Positions 16,464 to 25,431 of a DNA stretch of 64,000 nucleotides are shown one piece after another. The notes below the pieces were generated by a model. It did not search any database. It was not told where the DNA came from and saw only the letters and a program-made list of their open reading frames with translations. The position numbers were made by a program, and so were the translations under genes. The first letter of the stretch is position 1. Each line of letters begins with the position of its first letter. Origin of the DNA: Chitinophaga eiseniae (GTDB taxonomy: Bacteria; Bacteroidota; Bacteroidia; Chitinophagales; Chitinophagaceae); assembly GCF_900167135.1 (NCBI RefSeq), contig NZ_FUWZ01000003.1:744001-808000 (forward strand), given 5' to 3'.

Positions 16464-19400
16464 TTAGAAACTAACGTTTACGCCCAGGGTGTAGTTACGC
16501 AGAATGGGATAGTAGGCGCCACCGGTATTGACTTCCGGGTCCCATCCTTTACGGTAACGGCTGAACGTAAATAAATTTTCTGCCGCCAGGCTTACCCGCA
16601 GCCCGTCGATACCAATACGGCGGGTAGCGGCGGGTGGCAGGCTGTAGCCCAACTGGATGTTTTTAATACGGACATAGGAACCGTTCAGCATCCAGTAGGA
16701 AGACTGTACCGTATTACCTGTACCGGTGTTAGGCACCAGTTCCATGCGTGGGTATTTGGCGTTGCGGTCAGGGTTTTCCGGCGTCCAGCGTTCGTCGAAC
16801 TGCCAGCGTTGTACGGTAGCGGTATTGTTCAGCGCAATACCGGCGTAGCCTTCCAGATAACCTTTCACATCTGCCACGCCCTGCATCAACACATTGAGAT
16901 CAAAATTGCGGTACTTGCCGCCGAGATTAAGCCCGAAAGTATAACGCGGGATACGGCTGCCCAGCACCACACGGTCATAAGCCGGGGTGATCTTACCATC
17001 CGGTTTTCCATTGGGGCCGCTGATATCTTTGTAGCGGATATCACCCGGTTTTTTCTGGGAGCCCAGTGCGGACTGGTCGGCCCAGGAAGCGCCTTCATTG
17101 GCATCTACAAACAGTCCGTCGGCTACATACCCATAATAGGCATTCACCGGATAACCAATAAACAAGGCACTATTCGCATTCCCCACCAGTCCGTTCGGCT
17201 GCAGCACATTTCCTACGCCCACATCCAGTATTTTGTTATTGATAATGCTGAAATTACCGTCTATGTTATAGCTGAACTTGCCCACAGTGTTACGGTGGCC
17301 CAGCGTAAACTCCCAACCAGTATTTTTTAGTTTACCTGAATTTTTAAGCCCCACGTTAAAGCCCAGCACCCTGGACACGCTGCCGCCGGGGCTAACGAGA
17401 ATGTCATATGTATATTTATCGAAGTAGGTAGCGCTGCCGGTGAGCAATCCACGCCACAGTGTGAAGTCTAAGCCCAAATCAGTGGAGCGGGTAGACTCCC
17501 AGCGGAGCGTAGGATCTGCGAGGTCTACCAGCGTTACGCCGGTAGCCACCTGGTCACCGAAGCTATAGTTGTATTTTGTGCCGGTGTTCATGATATTCTG
17601 CCAGCCGTAGTTAGCGATGTTCTGGTTGCCCAGCGTACCACGGGAGGCTTTTATTTTCAGCTCGTCCACCCACTTTACATTGTCCTTCATAAAGGGTTCT
17701 TCGGAGATCCGCCAGCCGAGCGCCATAGCGGGGAAGAACGCGTATTTTTTTGTGGCAGGGAAACGGGAAGAGCCATCATAGCGCAGCACGCCTTCTGCAA
17801 AATATTTACTGTTGAAGTTGTATTGCAAGCGGCCAAAGAAAGACGACAATGCCCAGGAAGCGGCGCCGCCGTCGTTGGTCTGCCCCTCGGCTGACCCGAG
17901 ATTAATAGACGTCAGCGTGTTGCCCGGGAAGTTTCTGCGGAAAGCGCTCACGGAGTCGATCACAAACTCTTCAAAAGAGTAACCACCCAGCACGGTAAAG
18001 CTGTGTTTATCGAACCGTTTATTGTATTCCGCCAGCGCCTGCATGGTTTTATAGTTGGAATTGCGGTTGCCCTGCGTTAAGGTAGACGGTCCCAATGTGG
18101 TAATATTATTGAGATATTGTGTGGCGAGGAAACGTTTGTTATCGCCGTAGTTGATATACCCGCCGCCAACCGCAGAGAGCTTCAGTCCTTCCACCACGTT
18201 CCAGTCCAGCCGCAGGTTACCGTTCAGGTCTATTCCTTTTTCCTTGTAGAAAGATTCACTTTCCAGGTTGGACACGGGGGTGCCTTTGCCGTTGATGCCC
18301 ACGCCCCAGTCGCCATTGCTCATGCGGATAGGATATATCGGGGAATAGCGTACTACCTGGCCGATCATGTCGAGCATGTTGCTAAAGTCCAGCGTTGCCG
18401 GTGGCGCCGGTTCGTTGGTGGTGGACAACGAAGAGGCGATACGGGTGGTGAGCTTCAGCTTACGGGTAATATTGGTGAGCAGGTTCAGGCGCACATTATA
18501 GCGGTCGTAGCTATTACGTGCCACGATGCCGTTCTGCCGGATATAGCCGAAAGACAGCTGGTACTGGCTGATCTGGTTGCCATTGGCCAGGGAGATGTTG
18601 TGCCCTGTCTGGATACCGTATGGTTTAAAGAAGTCTTTATAGAAATTGGAGTTGGGATAGTTATCCGGATTGCTGCCGTCTTTAAACTGCTGTATCTCTG
18701 CTTCTGAGTAGGACCCGGGCACCGCTTCGTTCATGGCCTGTGCAAACTCCCATGAGTTCACCGATTGCGGCAGCGCCGTCGGCTTCTGCGTACCTACGTA
18801 ACCGTTATAGTTCACTTTCAGTTTACCGGTAGCGCTGCCGGATTTGGTGGTGATGAGTATGACGCCGTTGGCCGCGCGGGCGCCATAGATGGCGGCGGAA
18901 GACGCATCTTTCAGCACAGACACCGCCTCCACGTCGTTGGGATTTACATCGTTGAAAGAGTTGACGGGCATACCGTCCACCAGGATGAGGGCGCCGGGCC
19001 CTGCGCCGAAGGAGCCTACGCCGCGCACCTGTATTTCGCCGCCGGCGGCGCCGGGCCTGCCGGAGCGTTGTATCACGGTTACGCCGGGCATCTGGCCGGT
19101 GAGGGCGTTGGACAGCTGCGGCACGGTCCGGTTGTTGACTTTCTCCGCGTTGATCTGCGATACCGATCCGATGAGTTGTGATTTTTTCTGGGTGCCGTAA
19201 CCTACCACCACCACTTCGCTGATAGCGCTGGCTTCGGGATGCAGCACCACGTTGAGCGTGTTGTCTGTCCCTACCTGGACAGTATAGGGTTTGTAGCCGA
19301 GGATGCTGAATTTCAGCGTTTCACCGGCGGTGGCCCTGAGCACAAAAGCGCCTTTAGCGTCGGTGATGGTGCCGCGGGCGGTGCCCACTACGCCCACGGA

Positions 19401-19856
19401 TACGCCGGGGATGGGATTGCCCTGTTCATCCTTCACCGTACCGTGGATATCGGCGGGCACTACTGCCGTCAGTACAGGAGCGGCCGGAGGTTCCGGTTTC
19501 CGGGAGACGACGATCATTTTATCTTCGATCGTGAAGGTAAAGGGCTGGCCTTTCAGGACAGCCGCCAGCACTTCCTGCAGTGTGGCTTTGCGGAAATCGG
19601 CGTCAATGGGCGATGATGTTTTCAGCTCCCGGTAATCGTAAAAGAACCGGTAATTGCTTTGGTGTTCGATGGCCCTGAAGACTTTGTCCAGCGGCATCTT
19701 CTTTCCCGAGAGGCTGATGGACTGGGAATAGCCGGTGGCATTTACCTGTAAAAAGGCCACCAGCAGTAACAGTGCGGTCAATTTCATAATAAGCAGACTT
19801 TTACTGACTAAAAGCCCCTTTGGTGGCGAAGCTTTTGCATAACGAAGGGAATGCAT
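16464..19856 (-). CDS. SusC/RagA-family TonB-dependent receptor with STN signalling domain
   Basis: 1130 residues. A long leader precedes the hydrophobic signal (an alternative start is at 19787, MKLTALLLLVAFLQVNA), then an STN secretin/TonB domain (about 50-115, LDKVFRAIEHQSNYRFFYDY), a carboxypeptidase-like domain (about 130-215), a plug with VTVIQRSGRPGA and VDGMPVNSFNDVNP, and a barrel ending VNVSF. The STN domain is the part that contacts FecR anti-sigma factors, which fits the fecR and sigma genes just upstream. It forms the import channel paired with the SusD protein. Confidence 0.95.
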   Translation of the reverse strand: MHSLRYAKASPPKGLLVSKSLLIMKLTALLLLVAFLQVNATGYSQSISLSGKKMPLDKVFRAIEHQSNYRFFYDYRELKTSSPIDADFRKATLQEVLAAVLKGQPFTFTIEDKMIVVSRKPEPPAAPVLTAVVPADIHGTVKDEQGNPIPGVSVGVVGTARGTITDAKGAFVLRATAGETLKFSILGYKPYTVQVGTDNTLNVVLHPEASAISEVVVVGYGTQKKSQLIGSVSQINAEKVNNRTVPQLSNALTGQMPGVTVIQRSGRPGAAGGEIQVRGVGSFGAGPGALILVDGMPVNSFNDVNPNDVEAVSVLKDASSAAIYGARAANGVILITTKSGSATGKLKVNYNGYVGTQKPTALPQSVNSWEFAQAMNEAVPGSYSEAEIQQFKDGSNPDNYPNSNFYKDFFKPYGIQTGHNISLANGNQISQYQLSFGYIRQNGIVARNSYDRYNVRLNLLTNITRKLKLTTRIASSLSTTNEPAPPATLDFSNMLDMIGQVVRYSPIYPIRMSNGDWGVGINGKGTPVSNLESESFYKEKGIDLNGNLRLDWNVVEGLKLSAVGGGYINYGDNKRFLATQYLNNITTLGPSTLTQGNRNSNYKTMQALAEYNKRFDKHSFTVLGGYSFEEFVIDSVSAFRRNFPGNTLTSINLGSAEGQTNDGGAASWALSSFFGRLQYNFNSKYFAEGVLRYDGSSRFPATKKYAFFPAMALGWRISEEPFMKDNVKWVDELKIKASRGTLGNQNIANYGWQNIMNTGTKYNYSFGDQVATGVTLVDLADPTLRWESTRSTDLGLDFTLWRGLLTGSATYFDKYTYDILVSPGGSVSRVLGFNVGLKNSGKLKNTGWEFTLGHRNTVGKFSYNIDGNFSIINNKILDVGVGNVLQPNGLVGNANSALFIGYPVNAYYGYVADGLFVDANEGASWADQSALGSQKKPGDIRYKDISGPNGKPDGKITPAYDRVVLGSRIPRYTFGLNLGGKYRNFDLNVLMQGVADVKGYLEGYAGIALNNTATVQRWQFDERWTPENPDRNAKYPRMELVPNTGTGNTVQSSYWMLNGSYVRIKNIQLGYSLPPAATRRIGIDGLRVSLAAENLFTFSRYRKGWDPEVNTGGAYYPILRNYTLGVNVSF

Positions 19857-20035
19857 ACATTTGTTGTGTTAGGGAATTAAATAATCAATTGATCTTAGCG
19901 GAAACATTGGTTGATAATCTCCCGGCAATAATCCACCAGGGGCGGGTCCAAGCGCTCCTGGTTTTTTATTTTTCCGGGCAGTTCATTGTTCACGGACTTT
20001 TGTTCATAACTGCCGGTTTGGTTGATGTTTTTTAT

Positions 20036-21241
20036 TTAAGAGACTACAATAATTTTCCTTCCTTCCACTTTAAAGTGCACATGACTTAACTCCAGCAGGC
20101 GCAATACTTTCGACAAAGGCTCCTGCCGGCTGATGGTACCTACGAACTCCCGGGCGGTGGGCGTGCCTTCGTAGGCCACCTCCACATCGTACCAGCGGGC
20201 TACCTGCCGCATAACGGTTTGTATATCTGCCTTATCAAAAAGAAAATACCCGTTTTTCCAGGCCAGCACTTCTTCTACGTTGGCAGGCACCACTTTAAAG
20301 GCGGCCGCGTTGTTGTCCAGGATGCCCTGATCGCCGGGGCGGATCACGGTATTGATGCTACCTTTTACCAGTTTCACCGAACCTTCCGTGAGGGTGGTCC
20401 GGATAGCGTGTTCATCGCTATAACCAGCAATATTGAAGTGCGTGCCCAGCACCTCCACGGCCATATCCCCTGTTTTCACACGGAAAGGGCGTTTATGCAT
20501 GCCCCCGTTTTTTGAGGGTGCAGTGATGCCGGTAATTTCAAAATACGCTTCTCCGCTGAGCTCCACTTCGCGGCTGTCTTCCCGGAAGCTGACCGGGAAG
20601 CGCAGGGAGGACGCGGCATTGAGCCACACTTTACTACCGTCGGGCAGTACCACCTGGTACTGGCCGCCGCGGGGCGTGGCGATGGTGTTATATAATACCT
20701 TTCCGTCGGCTGCCGTTCCGGCGCCGGCGTAGGCCAACTGACCGTTATTGAGTTTGATGACTTTTACAGCGCCCTGCTGACCGATGGTGCCGTTGGCCGC
20801 ATCGTCCAGCACCACGGTGCGGCCGTTGGCCAGCGTGAGCACCGCTTTGTTGCCGCCCGGGGCAATATCCTGCCGGGCCAGCTGGTCCGCCTGTTCAACG
20901 GCATCCGTCGATTTGTGGCGGTTATTCAGAAAATACCATCCGGTGGAGAACACGCCCACCAGCACGGCAGCTGCCGCGGCGTAGCGCAACCAGCGCACCA
21001 CCGGCCGGGGTTCCGTTTCCAGTGCGGCTATTTTCTCCCGCACCTGTGCCAGCAACTGCTGGTCCGGCTCCGGGACAGACGGCGCCAGCAGCACCATCTG
21101 TTCGTAACGGTCCATCAGCGCGCGGTACTGCTCCTCCCGCAAGGAGGTGATATATGTTGTCCAGGCCTGTTGCTCCTGTTCCGTCAGCGCACTGCCGGCG
21201 GCAAATTTCTCCAGTAAGGCTGTTATTTGTTCCTGTTCCAT
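20036..21241 (-). CDS. FecR-family anti-sigma factor
   Basis: 401 residues. The cytoplasmic N-terminus (about 1-85) is followed by one membrane segment (about 86-105, AAAAAVLVGVFSTGWYFL) and a periplasmic FecR domain. Characteristic motifs include TPRGGQYQVVLPDGSKVWLNAASSL, FREDSREVELSGEAYFEI and FRVKTGDMAVEVLGTHFNI, and a C-terminal DUF4974-type region, FVGTISRQEPLSKVLRLLEL. It holds the ECF sigma factor encoded upstream and should release it on a signal from the STN domain of the SusC protein. About 180 bases without a gene separate it from susC. Confidence 0.95.
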   Translation of the reverse strand: MEQEQITALLEKFAAGSALTEQEQQAWTTYITSLREEQYRALMDRYEQMVLLAPSVPEPDQQLLAQVREKIAALETEPRPVVRWLRYAAAAAVLVGVFSTGWYFLNNRHKSTDAVEQADQLARQDIAPGGNKAVLTLANGRTVVLDDAANGTIGQQGAVKVIKLNNGQLAYAGAGTAADGKVLYNTIATPRGGQYQVVLPDGSKVWLNAASSLRFPVSFREDSREVELSGEAYFEITGITAPSKNGGMHKRPFRVKTGDMAVEVLGTHFNIAGYSDEHAIRTTLTEGSVKLVKGSINTVIRPGDQGILDNNAAAFKVVPANVEEVLAWKNGYFLFDKADIQTVMRQVARWYDVEVAYEGTPTAREFVGTISRQEPLSKVLRLLELSHVHFKVEGRKIIVVS

Positions 21242-21312
21242 AATGCTATTACTAATAAGACTGCCCGGAATCCGGAAAGGACACCTGTAAAAAAATATAT
21301 TTTTTTGGGGGG

Positions 21313-21424
21313 ATTTCAGGAGGTAAAAATGAGGGCTAATAGTTGCCTCTATGACTTCCTGTTGCTGAAGGGGCTATTTCAGGGAGGTGAAAATGAGGGC
21401 CAGCAGTGCTGCATCGAGGCCGGC
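21313..21424. repeat. Degenerate tandem copy of the sigma-gene 3' end
   Basis: The block ATTTCAGGGAGGTGAAAATG and following bases (from 21376), which encodes the sigma factor's last residues, recurs in diverged form from 21313 (ATTTCAGGAGGTAAAAATG) at a period of about 63-64 bases. The copy lies past the stop codon of the sigma gene. Confidence 0.6.
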
Positions 21425-21970
21425 ATGTTTTTTCAGGTAGGTCTTTACATCCCTTACCGCTTCATACAATTGTTTTTTTACGGCGAATTTGGAGATATGG
21501 AGCTCCGTGGCGATGTCATCGAGCGAAAGGCCGCTTTCGTTGCGGAGCAGGAAGATACGGCGCCGCTGCGGCGTAAGCCTGGCGATAGCCTTACGGGCTA
21601 TTTCGTGGTATTCGTTGAACTGCACTTTTTCCTGTACGTCCGTATGGGCGTCCTCCTGTTGCTGCGCCAGCACGTCCCGGGCTTTCAACTGCCGGGCGGC
21701 GGCCATGCGGAGGTCGTACAGCCGGTTTTTGGCCATCATAAAAAGATAGGCCTGCAGCGACTGCACTGTTACCAGTGTTTCTTTTCTTAACCACAGTTTT
21801 ACAAAAATATCCTGGACCACCTCGTCGGTGTCCTGCCTGGAAAAACCCGTCAGCGGAAAGACAAAAAGGAACAGTTTTGGTTGATAATGTTCGTACAGCC
21901 AGGTAAATGCATCCCCGTCTCCCGCCGCCAAGCGCTCACATATGACAGTTTCTGATGGCATGCTGCTCAT
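21374..21970 (-). CDS. ECF RNA polymerase sigma factor (sigma-70 family, Bacteroidetes type)
   Basis: I set the start at 21970 (MSSMPSETVICERLAAGD); 21961 is an alternative. A longer open frame to 22156 runs through the terminator of the neighbouring gene and is not coding. The 198-residue protein has region 2 (FTWLYEHYQPKLFLFVF, DTDEVVQDIFVKLWLRKE) and region 4 (AIARLTPQRRRIFLLRNESGLSLDDIATELHISKFAVKKQL). It is the regulator paired with the FecR gene downstream (132 bases apart) and should drive the SusC/SusD/sulfatase operon. The 3' end is duplicated imperfectly after its stop. Confidence 0.93.
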   Translation of the reverse strand: MSSMPSETVICERLAAGDGDAFTWLYEHYQPKLFLFVFPLTGFSRQDTDEVVQDIFVKLWLRKETLVTVQSLQAYLFMMAKNRLYDLRMAAARQLKARDVLAQQQEDAHTDVQEKVQFNEYHEIARKAIARLTPQRRRIFLLRNESGLSLDDIATELHISKFAVKKQLYEAVRDVKTYLKKHAGLDAALLALIFTSLK

Positions 21971-22111
21971 GTAGCTTCGATCATTGTTCCCCGTAAAACT
22001 AAGGAGTTGACAGCAAAGAATCATAAGGAGTCCGCAGAAACAACGATTTTTTTGTTGCCAGGGAAAAAACGCTGTCTCATACTGGTCCCGGGGCGGTGGC
22101 CCGCCGGTCGC

Positions 22112-22152
22112 AAAAAAACGATCCGTCCCGGAGAAAACCTCTCCGGAACGGA
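22112..22152 (-). terminator. Terminator of the erythromycin-esterase-family gene
   Basis: TCCGTCCCGGAGA (22122-22134) and TCTCCGGAACGGA (22140-22152) form a 13-bp stem with one mismatch, followed on the minus strand by CG and seven T. It ends the transcript from 23391 and separates it from the sigma gene. Confidence 0.85.
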
Positions 22153-22182
22153 CCACACATCAAACTAGATTTTTTTTAAATT

Positions 22183-23391
22183 TCAGGGCAGATAAGCGGG
22201 GGCACTGGTATGTTTCAGAAAAATATACCCGTCGAACAAATCCGTCAACCGAACAGGATCGCTGTAAGAGATGGACTCCGGCGGCCCATAGCCAATGAGC
22301 CGTAAAGGCCGTAGCGCAGTATCGGCGGGTATCCTGTGCAGATCGATATAAAGCGCCGGGAGCGCCTGCTGATGGAACAGACTGTCCCAGCTGGGGGTGG
22401 TAACAGCGGGCAAAGCATAGGCTTTCATCACATTCCGTTTGGTATCGAAGCGGTCCGCTGTTCCGCCGTAGGTGCCGGCAGACATTCCGGAGCCCAGCAC
22501 ATAATAAGCCGGCACTTTCTTTTTGATATATCCTCCGCAGCCGCCTACCGCATGATCGTTGAACGGCGATTGGAGCGCCAGGTGAACGGCGTGCGCCCAT
22601 ACGATCATTTTACCGTCGTGGGCTATATCAACCGCCATATTCGCCATGCCGCTGTCCCGGTTGGCTTCCCCGGTAGTCCAGCAAAAGCCGTTCAGCAGCG
22701 CACGCTGAAAGGTTTCCGTGGCCGGTAGCCGGTCTGCTTTTACCAGGCTGTCTATCTGGTGTATTTGCGTACGGCCGCTGGTAATGACCGCCATAAAGTC
22801 CTTCTGGCTGACGTCTTTCATTTGGCAGTTCCAGATGGAGTCAAACGTCTGTGCCGTCCTGTAAAGGTTCTCCGTCCATTGTACCAGCAACGGGTGTTGC
22901 AGCGGTTTTGCCTCCGCTCGTAGCATGGCTGCCGTGCCGGCGAGGTAGTTAAAATCCATCCCGGCGAACGTTATTTTGTCGGCGTGTTGCTGGTTAAACT
23001 TCCGTACCCATTCGAAAAGTGCTTCCAGCTCCCGGGTTTGCCAGAGCGCTATCAGGTATTGTTTCATGCCTTCCCTCACCGGCTTGCCGGTATTCAGCCA
23101 CTGATTGAAATAATAGCTGTCGCCGAAAGCGTTCTCAAAACAAAGGATGCGGAATCCTTTCTTCTCTACCAGTTCTTTGATGATAGCGATCCTGGTGTCG
23201 TTCCATTCTTTGGTGCCGTGGGTGCCCTCTCCCAACCCTACGATGTTGTACTTCGCCATTTCCTGCACCAGGGGGTGCAGCTGCGCTACCGGGAGACGAC
23301 CGTCTTTTATTTTCAATGGCCGGATATCAGGCTGTGCCCACAGCCGGGCGGAGAGTAGCAGGAAGATAAATAAGCTGATCAATCGGTTCAT
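22183..23391 (-). CDS. Erythromycin-esterase-family hydrolase, exported
   Basis: 402 residues with signal peptide (MNRLISLFIFLLLSARLWAQ). The family core is clear: VGLGEGTHGTKEWNDTR contains the conserved Glu and His, followed by FRILCFENAFGDSYYFNQWL and, near residue 270, WAHAVHLALQSP with the second conserved His. The DUF2064/EreA-type fold hydrolyses macrolide lactones in EreA and EreB, but most members have unknown substrates, and the export signal argues against calling resistance. It is transcribed divergently from the LytS/LytTR pair and shares an intergenic region that holds a direct repeat. Confidence 0.88.
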   Translation of the reverse strand: MNRLISLFIFLLLSARLWAQPDIRPLKIKDGRLPVAQLHPLVQEMAKYNIVGLGEGTHGTKEWNDTRIAIIKELVEKKGFRILCFENAFGDSYYFNQWLNTGKPVREGMKQYLIALWQTRELEALFEWVRKFNQQHADKITFAGMDFNYLAGTAAMLRAEAKPLQHPLLVQWTENLYRTAQTFDSIWNCQMKDVSQKDFMAVITSGRTQIHQIDSLVKADRLPATETFQRALLNGFCWTTGEANRDSGMANMAVDIAHDGKMIVWAHAVHLALQSPFNDHAVGGCGGYIKKKVPAYYVLGSGMSAGTYGGTADRFDTKRNVMKAYALPAVTTPSWDSLFHQQALPALYIDLHRIPADTALRPLRLIGYGPPESISYSDPVRLTDLFDGYIFLKHTSAPAYLP

Positions 23392-23492
23392 ATTTTTGTA
23401 TTTAGCGTGGATACAAAACTATTTCCCGCCGCTGCCGTCGGCAACTTTATGCTTTCAATGGCCTGTTTTTTCCGATCAAAAAGGTGGCCTTC

Positions 23493-23528
23493 CATTTCAT
23501 CGCAAAAGGAGGGCATTTCATCGCAAAA
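23493..23528 (+). promoter_or_regulatory. Two 15-bp direct repeats with 21-bp period, probable LytTR operator
   Basis: CATTTCATCGCAAAA occurs identically at 23493-23507 and 23514-23528. Direct repeats about two helical turns apart are the typical binding mode of LytTR domains. The pair sits just before a -7-like TATTTTG (23544-23550), in the promoter of the histidine kinase / LytTR gene pair, so autoregulation is the likely use. Confidence 0.65.
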
Positions 23529-23566
23529 TGTATTACATGCCTCTATTTTGAATAGATTTACAGCAT

Positions 23567-24658
23567 ATGAAACCGCAGGAGGCTACCAACAGACGTAAAC
23601 TTTCACTGATCTACGAGCTGACCATCTGGCTGTTATATGCCGGCGCCTATAAATACGCCTGGTATCTTAACATGCCGGAAACGGGCCAGGCGACCGGCTT
23701 ATTTCCGCATCCGGCTATTGTGCTGTACGCCATCGCTTCCTCTTTATACTGGTTGTTATACTACCGGCTGGCAGTTCCCTGGCTGCTGCAGCATAAAAAA
23801 TACTGGCTGCTGTTTCCGGTTATCATCTTTTTTGTTTTTATACTCTCTATCCCCAATAACTACCTCGTCAGCCGGATTTTCATGCAAATAGCCGGCAACG
23901 GCGGACTGCAACAATTCTATACAGCAGAGTTCACCGTAAACGCCCGGCGGATGGCCTATTGGAAGGGGTGGTCTTTTGATATCCTGGTCCCCGACCTGGT
24001 GGCGTTCAGTTCTATTGCTTTCTGGCGTTATGCCATAGAAAGCGAATACCGGCGCTGGCAGATGGAGCGTCAGAACTACCAATTGAAAATAGACTCGCTG
24101 CGGGCGACCATCAACCCGCATTTCCTGTTTAACACCCTCAACAGTGTTTATGGCATGACGTTACTGGGGAAAAAAGAAGCGCCGGACTTCATTCTGCAGA
24201 TGTCCGACGCTATGCGTTATATCCTATACGAAAGCAATGCAGAGAAGGTGTTGCTCGAAAAAGAAGTAGCCTTTATAGAAAGTTACTTCGCTATAGAAGA
24301 CCGGCGCCTGGGAAATGTGCAAATACAGTTTTCCGCCGAAGGCGTGGACGATACGACGATGGTAGCCCCCCTCCTGCTGCTGCCTTTCATCGAGAACTCC
24401 ATCAAACACGGCGCGCATCATTTCCGGGAAAGCGCCCGGATAAATACTACCATCGTTTTAAAGGATAAAAAGCTATATTTTGAAATTGCCAATGACGTAC
24501 ATGTCCACCCCACTCCCCTTCCGCACAGCGGCGGTGTGGGTATCGAAAACGTGAAAGCGAGGCTGGCGCTGTATTATCCCGGCAAACACATTTTAAAGAT
24601 TGATGTAGGGAATGGTACGCACAAAGTATATTTATCAATTGACCTGACTGCCTCATGA
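23567..24658 (+). CDS. Sensor histidine kinase, LytS/YehU (His_kinase) type
   Basis: 363 residues. Four hydrophobic segments (about 15-32, 48-68, 78-95, 138-155) form the membrane sensor, followed by a short coiled region and the catalytic part. INPHFLFNTLNSVYG places the phospho-accepting His at residue 185. LLLLPFIENSIKHG is the N-box, and GGVGIENVKARL the G-box. It should phosphorylate the response regulator encoded next: the genes overlap by four bases (ATGA). No extracellular sensing domain is visible, so the signal is probably detected in or near the membrane. Confidence 0.95.
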   Translation: MKPQEATNRRKLSLIYELTIWLLYAGAYKYAWYLNMPETGQATGLFPHPAIVLYAIASSLYWLLYYRLAVPWLLQHKKYWLLFPVIIFFVFILSIPNNYLVSRIFMQIAGNGGLQQFYTAEFTVNARRMAYWKGWSFDILVPDLVAFSSIAFWRYAIESEYRRWQMERQNYQLKIDSLRATINPHFLFNTLNSVYGMTLLGKKEAPDFILQMSDAMRYILYESNAEKVLLEKEVAFIESYFAIEDRRLGNVQIQFSAEGVDDTTMVAPLLLLPFIENSIKHGAHHFRESARINTTIVLKDKKLYFEIANDVHVHPTPLPHSGGVGIENVKARLALYYPGKHILKIDVGNGTHKVYLSIDLTAS

Positions 24659-25332
24659 TACACTGCCTGATTGTAGATGACGAGCCTATTGCTCACGAAA
24701 TCCTGGAAGAATATGTAATGCGGTGCGGCCGTATCGCTATTTTAGGTCATTGCCGCAATGCCATGGAAGCTATCGCCATGCTGGAAACGTATTCCGTAGA
24801 CCTGCTTTTTTTAGATATACAAATGCCTTTGGTGAGTGGCCTTACTTTCCTGAAAAACCTGGAACATCCGCCACAGGTGATCTTCACGACAGCTTACCAG
24901 GAGTATGCGCTGGATGGTTTTGAACTGAATGCGGTAGATTACCTGCTGAAGCCTTATTCCTACGAGCGGTTTCTAAAGGCTATCTCCAAAATAAAAACAA
25001 CAAAGGAAAGTGGTCCTGTCCGCAGTTATTTCTTCATAGACAATAACCGCAGTACGGAAAAAATCTACCATGACGACATCCGGTATATAGAAGCGGTAGG
25101 CGATTATATGAAAATCTACCTGGAAGACAGGTATATCCTTCAGCGCTGTACACTCAAGGCGCTGGAAGAGCAGCTACCGGCCGGGGACTTTGTACGGGTA
25201 CATAAGTCGTATATTGTTCCGGTGAAGAAGATCATTGCTATAAAAAAAGACACGGTGTATCTTTCCAAAACGCAGACGGTGCCGGTCAGCCAGTCTTACA
25301 GGGAGCAGCTGCTCCGAAAATTCAAAGTATAA
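24655..25332 (+). CDS. LytTR-family response regulator
   Basis: 225 residues. The receiver has the acidic pair in IVDDEP (Asp8 and Asp9), phosphorylation site Asp54 (FLDIQMP) and the conserved Lys near residue 104 (LLKPYSYE). The LytTR DNA-binding domain fills residues 125-225 (YIEAVGDYMKIYLED, VRVHKSYIVPVKKI, VPVSQSYREQLL). It starts inside the kinase gene, so production is coupled. The 21-bp-period repeat upstream of the kinase gene is its likely target. A long imperfect inverted repeat follows the stop. Confidence 0.95.
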   Translation: MIHCLIVDDEPIAHEILEEYVMRCGRIAILGHCRNAMEAIAMLETYSVDLLFLDIQMPLVSGLTFLKNLEHPPQVIFTTAYQEYALDGFELNAVDYLLKPYSYERFLKAISKIKTTKESGPVRSYFFIDNNRSTEKIYHDDIRYIEAVGDYMKIYLEDRYILQRCTLKALEEQLPAGDFVRVHKSYIVPVKKIIAIKKDTVYLSKTQTVPVSQSYREQLLRKFKV

Positions 25333-25410
25333 AAAGGTAGCCGTACGTTGTAATGCCCCGAGAAAGTTGGATACTTTGGTGGGGGGAATTACAATGTACA
25401 GCTGCCTTTT
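25332..25410. terminator. Long imperfect inverted repeat between convergent genes
   Basis: AAAAGGTAGCCGTACGTTGTAAT at the left and ATTACAATGTACAGCTGCCTTTT at the right are near-complementary, with CCCC and GGGG inside. The element fills the gap between the LytTR gene and the cytochrome gene and can work as a terminator in both directions. Confidence 0.7.
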
Positions 25411-25431
25411 ATTTTATGGCGAATTCTTTTT

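Noticed and set aside
21971..22156. 5' extension of the sigma factor frame
   Set aside because: It would run through a strong minus-strand terminator at 22112-22152 and adds a leader unlike ECF sigma factors.
22183..23391. A macrolide resistance gene
   Set aside because: The erythromycin-esterase fold is clear, but the export signal and lack of resistance context do not support that substrate; family members mostly have unknown roles.
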